IMG/VR virus record: IMGVR_UViG_3300013120_000767 | Coordinates: 62,001 to 126,000 of that record | Source: a virus | Reading direction: 5' to 3' (one strand) | Length of the DNA: 64,000 nt | Shown: positions 51,133 through 58,175 of the stretch, in pieces | How the letters are laid out: every line of letters begins with the position of its first letter | Numbering within the stretch: position 1 is the stretch's first letter | Program-made: the position numbers and the translations under genes | The notes under the pieces: generated by a model | The model's database searches: none | Seen by the model: the letters and a program-made list of their open reading frames with translations, nothing else | What the model was told of the DNA's origin: nothing

Positions 51133-52203
51133 CTACTCGAGCTCGAACGGCCACGGTTCTCGGCTTGCCCATGGCCCGTCGGTGGGGGAGCAGGTGTCCG
51201 GGTCCATGTCCTGGAGGCGGTAGAAGTCCCACCTCTGGCGGCATTTGTCCACTTCCTTGATGCGCCGGAAGGTCTGTTTGGTGCCGGAGTAGAACTTCTC
51301 CCTTACTCCGTCCCCGTCCGTGTCCACCTTGGGGTAGTACCCATCCGCCGCCCACCGGTACAACCCGGACGGAAGAGGCTGGCCTGGGTTGTGGGGGTCC
51401 TCTAGCCGCAGTCCGTCCTCCCCCCCTACTTTGAGGATAAGGATGACGTGGTGGTCCATTTCCACGAGGTTGACTTTGTTGAGCCAGTCCCAATGTTGGT
51501 ACAGGATGTTCAGCGGGCGCTGCTCCAGGCGCAGTTTCCCGTGCACTTCGAAATAGTCCCCGTACCCTGGAACGACGTGGCGACCTACCTTGGCATCATG
51601 CTTCGAAGTGGCGATTTTGCGCCCGCTGCGGCCGATGCGGAAGTTGTAGTCCTGGTTGACGCAGACAATGCCGCCCACCATCAGCCCCGCCCAGGGGGAG
51701 CAGGTCCCGCCGTGAACGGGCGCTTCCAGTTCATGGCCGGGGACTAGCCTCCCCACCTTGGGGACGACGAAGACCTGGTTGTTGTCAAACTGCTCCTTGT
51801 CGAACTGGTAGGGGTCGATCCACCCCCCGTACCGACATCCCTGCCCGCCGTCGCAGTTCTGCTGCTGCATGACAGCGGCGGAGATGCGCCGGTCGAAGTT
51901 GTTGGCCGGCAGCCCGAAGGGGAGGGCAGCGGCCTCCTCGAAGGTGTCGACGACCTCATTGGTGATGTGCGACTGTGCTGCGGCCAGGATGCCGTCCAGC
52001 GTCTGGATGGTTTCGCCGGCGTGGTCCCCCACCCCTACGTGCCCGTCGACTGCGAGCCCGTAGGCAGCCTGGAACGCCCGCACTGCGAAATCCGTCATGT
52101 TGAAGAATTTTCCGTCCTCGGGCCCTACAGGATAACCCGCCCTGTTGAGCTTTCCCTGTAACACCCGCACTTCCGCGTGAATCGTTCCGTGCTTAAGAAT
52201 CAT
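51133..52203 (-). CDS. Peptidoglycan-binding, putative endolysin
   Basis: Residues about 8-58 form a PG_binding_1 domain (VRVLQGKLNRAGYPVG...AVRAFQAAYGLAVDGHVG), used by cell-wall hydrolases. The remaining 300 residues are probably catalytic; a GGTCSPWAGLM cysteine and an HHVILIL strand fit a CHAP/NlpC-like Cys-His arrangement, which is inference. A sigma70-like promoter lies 94 bases upstream and a GC hairpin is in its leader. AAAGGAGGG precedes the ATG. Confidence 0.65.
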   Translation of the reverse strand: MILKHGTIHAEVRVLQGKLNRAGYPVGPEDGKFFNMTDFAVRAFQAAYGLAVDGHVGVGDHAGETIQTLDGILAAAQSHITNEVVDTFEEAAALPFGLPANNFDRRISAAVMQQQNCDGGQGCRYGGWIDPYQFDKEQFDNNQVFVVPKVGRLVPGHELEAPVHGGTCSPWAGLMVGGIVCVNQDYNFRIGRSGRKIATSKHDAKVGRHVVPGYGDYFEVHGKLRLEQRPLNILYQHWDWLNKVNLVEMDHHVILILKVGGEDGLRLEDPHNPGQPLPSGLYRWAADGYYPKVDTDGDGVREKFYSGTKQTFRRIKEVDKCRQRWDFYRLQDMDPDTCSPTDGPWASREPWPFELE

Positions 52204-52220
52204 GTGTGGTCCCTCCTTTT

Positions 52221-52258
52221 GCGATTTCTTGACGGCCTGATTTAACCAGGTATCTTGG
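52221..52258 (+). promoter_or_regulatory. Rightward promoter, copy 1
   Basis: TTGACG (52229-52234), 16 bases, then TATCTT (52251-52256). The surrounding 38 bases are nearly identical to copy 2 at 52,424. It overlaps the leader of the leftward endolysin-like gene. Confidence 0.6.
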
Positions 52259-52264
52259 CCTCCT

Positions 52265-52284
52265 CCCCCACCTCACGGTGGGGG
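52265..52284. other. GC hairpin between the divergent promoters
   Basis: CCCCCACC-TCAC-GGTGGGGG, a perfect 8-bp stem, lies just after the copy 1 start site and in the leader of the leftward transcript. No T-tract. It resembles IS200/IS605-type end hairpins, but no tnpB remnant is nearby. Confidence 0.6.
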
Positions 52285-52296
52285 ATTCCTGTCCAC

Positions 52297-52325
52297 ACAC
52301 TACCAATGTAAACTGTAGATGTCAA
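52297..52325 (-). promoter_or_regulatory. Leftward sigma70-like promoter
   Basis: TTGACA, a 17-base spacer and TAGTGT. It drives the leftward endolysin-like gene 94 bases away. Confidence 0.6.
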
Positions 52326-52423
52326 GCAAGTTGGGCGTCTCCTCGGTGGCCTGAAGGCGGGGGGTGTCCGCTGCTGGCGGAGTCGTAACTAACATGGAAG
52401 TACTGCGGGCACACCCCCCGATT

Positions 52424-52461
52424 GCGATTTCTTGACGGCTTGATTTAACCGGGTATTATGG
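52424..52461 (+). promoter_or_regulatory. Rightward promoter, copy 2
   Basis: TTGACG (52432-52437), 16-base spacer, TATTAT (52454-52459). It predicts a start near 52,466, so the ATG at 52,458 cannot be used and the next one at 52,500 is right. Confidence 0.7.
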
Positions 52462-52499
52462 GGGGTGAGAAAGGCAACCCCGCTCGGCGGAGGCGCTAC

Positions 52500-53450
52500 A
52501 TGATACAGTTGGATTATTACGATGACGGCGGTGAGTTCTTGGCCCAGACTGTGGGTGAGGGAAGGGAACTTGCCAAGGTCGCCGCTCGTGGGATCTCTAA
52601 GGGGGTGCGGGTAGACAAGGCGGACCATAAGAAGTTCCCCGACCAGGAGTTCGCCCTGGTGCGGAAACAGAAAGGCAAGGTTGTGGGAAGGTACTACCCG
52701 ATTTCGGACCAGGCCAACGCCTTGGTTTCCATGTTCTATTTCCTACACACGGGCAAGAAGCTCCCCGAAGAAGTCAGGGATGAGGTCAGCGCTCGACTCT
52801 TGACGGCGTTGAGGAAGTTCGGGCTCAAAGTGAAGGGCGGGGCCGACCTTTCCAAGACTGCCTCAGCGGAGTTTGACGAGGTACGAGAGCCAAAGGCTCG
52901 GCCTCAGCCGAAAAACTTCATCGTGGTGCGGGGGGCCAACGTCGGCTTTGACTCAAGAGACCAACTGGAGAAGCTAGCCGCTAGCTTGGCCGGCCAGATA
53001 GGCGCTTTGCGCCCCTGCGAGAGGCGGTCGGTGGCTTTGCAGCTGCTGATGCACGGAGTAGAGGCCCCCGACCCATTGAGCAAGTACGCTGCCGTAGATG
53101 AGAACACCAGTCGCCAGTTCCTGCTCGATCGGCGCCGTGCGTTCTTAGAGGCCCATCGGCCGGATGCGCTGAGCCTTTTTGACACCATCCTGGGAGAGCA
53201 GGACTTGGAGAAGCACGCCAGTATGTTGGACCAGTTGGACCAGGAGGTGTGCTTGAAGGGGCACCCGGACGCTTTCTTGACCACGTTCGGTCACCGGGAG
53301 GTGCCGCCCAAAGAGGAGGTCCCTGAAGACACCTTGGAGAAAGTGGCGGCGGTGATGGGCGCCACCGTGCGCAACGCCGTAGCCACGGGGAACATAGGAA
53401 TCCTGAGCCGTGAGCACCGTAGGGTGCTCACAACTATCATGGAGGAGTAG
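52500..53450 (+). CDS. Unknown 316-aa protein at the head of the structural operon
   Basis: The ATG at 52500 has GGAGG seven bases before it and lies downstream of the predicted start site. The protein has a beta-rich N-terminus (MIQLDYYDDGGEF) and a long helical C-terminal part. First gene of the rightward head operon; a scaffold or prohead role is possible but unsupported. Confidence 0.65.
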   Translation: MIQLDYYDDGGEFLAQTVGEGRELAKVAARGISKGVRVDKADHKKFPDQEFALVRKQKGKVVGRYYPISDQANALVSMFYFLHTGKKLPEEVRDEVSARLLTALRKFGLKVKGGADLSKTASAEFDEVREPKARPQPKNFIVVRGANVGFDSRDQLEKLAASLAGQIGALRPCERRSVALQLLMHGVEAPDPLSKYAAVDENTSRQFLLDRRRAFLEAHRPDALSLFDTILGEQDLEKHASMLDQLDQEVCLKGHPDAFLTTFGHREVPPKEEVPEDTLEKVAAVMGATVRNAVATGNIGILSREHRRVLTTIMEE

Positions 53451-53452
53451 AC

Positions 53453-54208
53453 ATGCCGAGCAACAACTTTGGAGCGTTCCTGTCGATGAGTTACCACGGC
53501 TGGTTCACTGAGCGCCTGAAGGACGTCCGAAGCTACATCGACCGGGCGTTCATGAACAGCGAGGGTGGCCTCCAGCGGAACACCATCCCCTTCTTCTGCC
53601 TGGGGGACGGGCCCGCCGGGGATGACCAGCACCCGATCATTGTGGACGCTGTGGCCTCGCACGAGATTTACATCGGAGCCTACCAGATCAACTATGGCCT
53701 GGGTTACTGGGCCCCGAAGGCCGGCTTCCGCCTTTACGCCTTGGAGGGCAACACGGGGAAGGACTACAACCTGGTCATCAACGTTGCTGCCGGCGCCGCC
53801 TTTGTTTTGGCGTGGGCCGCTGCCACCGAGACCTTGACCATTTCCATCCCGAACGACGAGTCCGGGACCTTGGCTGGGTTGCGCACCGCCTTGCTGGCGG
53901 ACGCCACCTTGCGGGAGATGTTTGCCGTGAGCGGCACGGATGCGGTCACCTTGGTTGCCGCCGACGTCATGGCCTCCACTGCCATCACTGCCCCGGGCAC
54001 CTGGGGAACCGGCGTGGCGGGAATGGCGATGCTCGCCGACCTGTACTTCTCCCGGTTGGAGCCGAACTGGGCCATGCTGCACATCCTGGCCGACCAGTTC
54101 AGCACGGCGCTGGACGCTTTCTTGCCCCTCACCCTTGTGGTTGAAGTGTGGAACGACGGCCAGCTCATGCAGTTCCACCACCTTGCCCAAGCCGAGGGCG
54201 CCGAGTAG
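53453..54208 (+). CDS. Probable virion protein (251 aa)
   Basis: A globular protein with an Ala/Thr-rich beta middle (YNLVINVAAGAAFVLAWAAATETLTISIPN) resembling viral structural folds. It is two bases after the preceding stop. No specific family; a head or tail-tube role is inference. Confidence 0.55.
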   Translation: MPSNNFGAFLSMSYHGWFTERLKDVRSYIDRAFMNSEGGLQRNTIPFFCLGDGPAGDDQHPIIVDAVASHEIYIGAYQINYGLGYWAPKAGFRLYALEGNTGKDYNLVINVAAGAAFVLAWAAATETLTISIPNDESGTLAGLRTALLADATLREMFAVSGTDAVTLVAADVMASTAITAPGTWGTGVAGMAMLADLYFSRLEPNWAMLHILADQFSTALDAFLPLTLVVEVWNDGQLMQFHHLAQAEGAE

Positions 54209-54217
54209 AGACGACAG

Positions 54218-54739
54218 GTGAAGCTGACTGATCCCGCACTCCACCCAGTGTTCTTGGCGTTCCTTTTGGACGAAGGGGGTGCTGGGTGGGTTGAGTGGGG
54301 GGCAGCGAAGCTGAGGTCGTTTGTCGGCCCTTGCTCCCAGGGCAATTGGAACAAGATTCAAGGGGCAAAGACCGTTCGCTGTTCCCACGCCGCATTTGAT
54401 GACTTTCGGGTCTTTTCTCACGTGGTGCAGGCACTCAACGGCAGGACCCCTAACTTCTTGCTGTTGGAGCCCCCGAGCATCCCTGAGTTGGTGGGTGGGG
54501 CGCAGATGGTGATGTTGCTCGCGTTGCACACGGATAAGCAGTTCGCCCCCGAAGTTTATCGGTACGCAGCGGCCGTGAGCGACCTGCATGGGGCGGGGAC
54601 TTTACCGGAACCGTTGAAAAAGTCTTCGGAGTATGTAAAGGTACCAATAAGGGCCCCCGGTCTCCGCGAGGAAGCTGCGGAGTATGTGGGGAAGTTGAAC
54701 CGGGTGTTGATCGCCCAGATGGAGGCGCACGGTGGGTGA
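54218..54739 (+). CDS. Unknown 173-aa protein
   Basis: GTG start at 54218, nine bases after the preceding stop. Helical/beta mix (LHPVFLAFLLDEGGAGWVEWG; GAQMVMLLALHTDKQ). The end overlaps the portal start by eight bases, so it is part of the head operon. Confidence 0.6.
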   Translation: MKLTDPALHPVFLAFLLDEGGAGWVEWGAAKLRSFVGPCSQGNWNKIQGAKTVRCSHAAFDDFRVFSHVVQALNGRTPNFLLLEPPSIPELVGGAQMVMLLALHTDKQFAPEVYRYAAAVSDLHGAGTLPEPLKKSSEYVKVPIRAPGLREEAAEYVGKLNRVLIAQMEAHGG

Positions 54740-56669
54740 AGGCAGAGTCAAATCGTTGCCGCAGAGGCGGCCGCCTTCCAAACTGGCCGCTTACGATCGG
54801 TCCCGGCTGACGTTGAGCAAGCCCCCGTCGCCTTTTTTGGATTACGCCAGTACAGTACTCCCCGACACCCTCCATGAGGTATGGCGGTGGTGCGCCTACT
54901 TCGCCATCTTCAACCCCCTACTCAATGCTGCCATTGTCCGCAAAGCATTGTACCCGGTTACCGATCTCACTTTGCGGGGCGGGCTTCGGGAGTCTGAAAT
55001 AGACGACTGGGTGGAGCTCCTGACGGAGTTTTTGGATATTCAGGCGTTGCGGGTGCAGATCAACCTTGACCTCTATGTGTACGGGCACGCTGCAGTGTCG
55101 GTGATCGCCCCGTTCAACAAGTACTTCCTCTGCAAGAAGTGCGGGAAGCCTCACTTAGCCAAGATCGCCAAGTTCAAGGTGGACCCGTGGGACAAGTCCT
55201 TCCGGGTGCGTTGTGTGGTCTGCAAGAGCTACCAACGAGCAGTGGTCAGGGATTTCTACATCAAGGCGGGGAATCGCATCACCCTACGGCGGTGGGACCC
55301 CTTTGAGCTGTCGGTGAGGCGCGTCGGCTTCTCGTTGCAGCCTAAGTACCAGGTGGATTTCTCCAAAGAGTTTCGGAACCAGGTCAAGTTAGGGAAGCGG
55401 GAGGCCATTGCCGACACCCCGCAGGAGTTTGTTGAGGCCATCCTCCGTAATAAGAAGATGAACCTGTTCAATGACCAGGTGTTCATCTTTGAGGAAACAG
55501 CGCTGACTCCTTCCACCTACAAGAAGTCCGTGCAGACCAGGGAAGGGTGGCCCTGGCCGACGTTGGCCGGGACGTTGCCTGACTGCTTCCATATGAAGAT
55601 TGTTTTGAAAGCGGAGGAGGCGCTGGTGATGACTCAGCTCATCCCTTTCCGGATGATCACCCCGGCCGCTTCCGGAGATGCTGGGCACAGTGTGAACCTG
55701 TCCGGCGCCGCAAAGATGTGGATGGACAAGATGCGCAGCCAGCTGGAGACTTGGGAGCAGGACCCGGCCTCGGTGGCCATTTCCCCCATCCCGTCGCAGC
55801 TGCTCCAGTTCGGGGACCCCAATCGCCTGCTCATGCCTGACCAGCAGGTCAGGTTGCTGATGGAGCGTATCCTCATTGGAGCGCGCACACCGGTCGAGTT
55901 CGTGTGGGGCGGCAAGTCGTGGTCGGGCGCTTCCCATTCTCTGCGGGCATTGGACACCGAGTTCATAGCGTTGATGCACTTGCACAAGCGGTTCATTCGG
56001 TTCGTGATGAAGAAGTGCGCCTCCATTCTGGGCTGGGGGCTGCCCAACGAGGTCTTCCTCCAACCCATCATGTCCGGGGACGAGGTCCAGAAGCTCTCCA
56101 TCCTGAGCGGCATGGCGGCCCAGGGCGGCCTGGCGTACCGGGTGGTGCACGAGCGAATGGGCCTTGACAGTGAGGCCGTTTGGGAAGCACAACTCGAGGA
56201 GCAGAAGATGCGAGTGCGCAACCAGGCGGCGATTCAGCGGTTGCAGGAGGAATTGGGGCTCGGCCCTCCACCGGGGCAGCCTCAACCTGGGCAGCCTCAA
56301 CCTGGCCAGGAAGCACCGCCGGGAGGAGCCCCTGGAGAGGGACAGCCTCAACCCGGCCAGGAGGCTCAACCGGGGGAATCCCCCTTAGCGCCTCCCCCCG
56401 ACCAGTTGTCGGGAACGCACGGGGTGATGGGAACGCCGGAGATACTCGCTATGGTGCCTCCCGAAGGTGTGGACCCGGGGGCAGTACACAAGATCAGCAT
56501 GGCGCTGAAGCATCAGTCCCCCTTGCAGCGGGCTATGGTGTTGCAGGACATCGCCAACAAGAACATTGATATGCACCGGGCGCTGATGGAGCAATTCAAC
56601 CCCATGCAGCCGGTCATTGAAAGGCCCCTCCCTGAGCAGCTCCCGCCACGCAGAGCGGGGTACAGCTAA
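54732..56669 (+). CDS. gp20-type portal protein with zinc-ribbon insertion
   Basis: The 645-residue protein resembles large-phage portals: a helical start (FLDYASTVLPDTLHEVW...AIVRKALYPVTDLTL), a core, and the diagnostic VRLLMERILIGARTPVEFVWGG then KSWSGASHSLRALDTEFIAL. Unusually, residues about 134-164 hold CKKCGKPH and CVVCK, a zinc ribbon inserted in the clip/stem region. The C-terminus has repeated PQPGQ units before a helical end. It forms the dodecameric DNA entry ring in relatives. It starts inside the preceding gene. Confidence 0.75.
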   Translation: MGEGRVKSLPQRRPPSKLAAYDRSRLTLSKPPSPFLDYASTVLPDTLHEVWRWCAYFAIFNPLLNAAIVRKALYPVTDLTLRGGLRESEIDDWVELLTEFLDIQALRVQINLDLYVYGHAAVSVIAPFNKYFLCKKCGKPHLAKIAKFKVDPWDKSFRVRCVVCKSYQRAVVRDFYIKAGNRITLRRWDPFELSVRRVGFSLQPKYQVDFSKEFRNQVKLGKREAIADTPQEFVEAILRNKKMNLFNDQVFIFEETALTPSTYKKSVQTREGWPWPTLAGTLPDCFHMKIVLKAEEALVMTQLIPFRMITPAASGDAGHSVNLSGAAKMWMDKMRSQLETWEQDPASVAISPIPSQLLQFGDPNRLLMPDQQVRLLMERILIGARTPVEFVWGGKSWSGASHSLRALDTEFIALMHLHKRFIRFVMKKCASILGWGLPNEVFLQPIMSGDEVQKLSILSGMAAQGGLAYRVVHERMGLDSEAVWEAQLEEQKMRVRNQAAIQRLQEELGLGPPPGQPQPGQPQPGQEAPPGGAPGEGQPQPGQEAQPGESPLAPPPDQLSGTHGVMGTPEILAMVPPEGVDPGAVHKISMALKHQSPLQRAMVLQDIANKNIDMHRALMEQFNPMQPVIERPLPEQLPPRRAGYS

Positions 56670-56681
56670 AAAAGGGGGAAA

Positions 56682-56708
56682 GGGGGACGGTCCCCAGAAC
56701 CGTCCCCC
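56682..56708. terminator. Terminator hairpin after the head operon
   Basis: GGGGGACGGT and ACCGTCCCCC form a perfect 10-bp stem around seven bases, 13 bases after the portal stop and before a leftward small gene. An AAAAAA run lies upstream, making a U-tract leftward, so it may serve both directions. Confidence 0.65.
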
Positions 56709-56723
56709 TCCCTTTGCCGGAAG

Positions 56724-56825
56724 TCAGCCGAACAGTGGAATTTCACCTTCCGGGTCCAGAAACCCGTCGATTAGCTCCCACAGCTCCCAGCCCACCTCCA
56801 GCCCCAGTAGAACAGCGTTGAACAT
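56724..56825 (-). CDS. 33-aa acidic amphipathic peptide
   Basis: GAGG 11 bases before the ATG at 56825. MFNAVLLGLEVGWELWELI then DGFLDPEGEIPLFG is an amphipathic helix with acidic tail. A small real gene or chance. Confidence 0.4.
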   Translation of the reverse strand: MFNAVLLGLEVGWELWELIDGFLDPEGEIPLFG

Positions 56826-56910
56826 CGGATTACCTCATAGGTTGAGGTTGCCGATGTCTCTCAGTCCCACCAGTTTGCGTCGCCTGGTCGGGCTGTGAGG
56901 GCTCTCTTTT

Positions 56911-58011
56911 TCAGAACCCTTCCTCCTCCTCGTCCACGACAAGTATGCCCTCCCTTGCGGACGTGGCGGCACGGTACAGGTACCATGCCCTCTCGTGATC
57001 TTTCCACCAGGCTGGGGGCGGGAGCAGCACAACCCAGTCGGTGTCGTTCAGTGTGTAGACCGTCATGATGCGGCGGTCGCTCCCACGGGGGTAATTCAGG
57101 CCGGTGGGGGACCATACGGCATTGAGGTCCTTTTCCAGCACATCCATGGGTACCGTGTCCTTGGCAAAGTCCGACACGTAGTCACACTTGGCGAGTTCCT
57201 CAGCGGTCTTTTCCGGCGTGCCTCTCCGGAGATACCGTTCCCGAGTGAACTTCGTTTGGCAGGCTTCCAGGATGAGCCCGTAAGCTCGGTTGGGGCCATG
57301 CCGTGCTATGTCCGCCACGGTAGTGGCAAACACCCCAAAGTCATCTTTGGGGAAGCGATTGGGCGTTGCCCAATCAATCAACTCCATATCTGCCCAAGTT
57401 GGCACGACGACCGTAATCATTCGGGCATCCTCCTCGATGGCGTCCACCACTTGGATGATATCCTCATCTATCGGCAGCCACTGGTCCGGGTGGAACCCCA
57501 GCTCTCGTAGATTCCGCACGATCGTGAAAGGCAGAGAGACCTCGTTCTCTGCGGCGTTCATGAGCAGATTCGACATCGCCCCCGGCCTTGGGGATCGGAA
57601 CGGGTCCCCAACGAGGTGGATGGCCGATTTGAAACTTGCACCGAAGAATGAGTTACTTACGGTTTCGGCGTTGACCAGGGTGACTTCGCAATCCGGGGGT
57701 ACGATGTACTCCCAGGCCAACATGTAGGGGATGACTCCGGTGTCCTCAACTTCTTTCAGTACTGCCCGCCCGGCTTCGCTCCGCCCCACTTCTTCCTTCC
57801 CCCAGCCATAGGCTTCCCAGGGGGCCTTTCCGTAGTGGGCTTCAAAGAGCTTTATGGATTGGGCGTTGGAGATGAGGACCATCCCCTCTGGCAGGTGGTC
57901 TCGGAAGAATCGGGAGAATCCGCCCCTTCCTCCGATCACCCTCCCGTCGAGTTGTGTCTCGTCAAGCCGATGTGCTACCTGGCGAGTCACACTTGTGATG
58001 TCTAGTGCCAC
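56911..58011 (-). CDS. Unknown 366-aa protein next to the RNA polymerase gene
   Basis: The GTG at 58011 is in frame (an ATG three bases earlier reads into a stop). Mixed alpha/beta protein with repeated hydrophobic strands (GVIPYMLAWEYIVPPDCEVTLVN, DTDWVVLLPPPAWW) and an acidic end (VDEEEEGF). No family recognised. It faces the RNA polymerase gene and has its own GCTATAAGAAC element, so it may be a transcription-related factor; that is inference. Confidence 0.65.
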   Translation of the reverse strand: MALDITSVTRQVAHRLDETQLDGRVIGGRGGFSRFFRDHLPEGMVLISNAQSIKLFEAHYGKAPWEAYGWGKEEVGRSEAGRAVLKEVEDTGVIPYMLAWEYIVPPDCEVTLVNAETVSNSFFGASFKSAIHLVGDPFRSPRPGAMSNLLMNAAENEVSLPFTIVRNLRELGFHPDQWLPIDEDIIQVVDAIEEDARMITVVVPTWADMELIDWATPNRFPKDDFGVFATTVADIARHGPNRAYGLILEACQTKFTRERYLRRGTPEKTAEELAKCDYVSDFAKDTVPMDVLEKDLNAVWSPTGLNYPRGSDRRIMTVYTLNDTDWVVLLPPPAWWKDHERAWYLYRAATSAREGILVVDEEEEGF

Positions 58012-58052
58012 ATTGTCTACCTCCTGTCTTATGCGGTTTTCTCCCCAATTCC

Positions 58053-58081
58053 ACAGTGCCTGGTGTTTTTCTCGGCACTGT
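58053..58081. other. Inverted repeat in the divergent control region
   Basis: ACAGTGCC and GGCACTGT, separated by 13 bases with a T-tract, lie between the GCTATAAGAAC motif and the GTG at 58011. It could be an operator or a leader hairpin. Confidence 0.45.
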
Positions 58082-58086
58082 ACATT

Positions 58087-58097
58087 GTTCTTATAGC
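58087..58097 (-). promoter_or_regulatory. GCTATAAGAAC motif, candidate promoter
   Basis: Leftward GCTATAAGAAC, 76 bases before the GTG at 58011. Identical to the motif at 23,346. It sits in the gap between the leftward gene and the rightward RNA polymerase gene. Confidence 0.45.
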
Positions 58098-58175
58098 GGG
58101 ATTTGGCTGCCCTTTGCTACGCTTCTTTCTTTTTAGCGCCGGGTAGGTTAGACTACGGACTAGTGGAGGGAACCG

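Noticed and set aside
49941-51260. Rightward 439-codon frame
   Set aside because: It is antisense to the 341-residue leftward gene and the endolysin-like gene end, lacks a ribosome site and has shadow composition (Val/Asp/Gln-rich).
53291-54589. Leftward 432-codon frame
   Set aside because: Antisense to three rightward head genes, without a start site; composition typical of shadow frames.
56270-56370. Short tandem CAACCTGGGCAGCCT units
   Set aside because: Too few and too degenerate for a CRISPR or satellite; they encode PQPGQ repeats of the portal.
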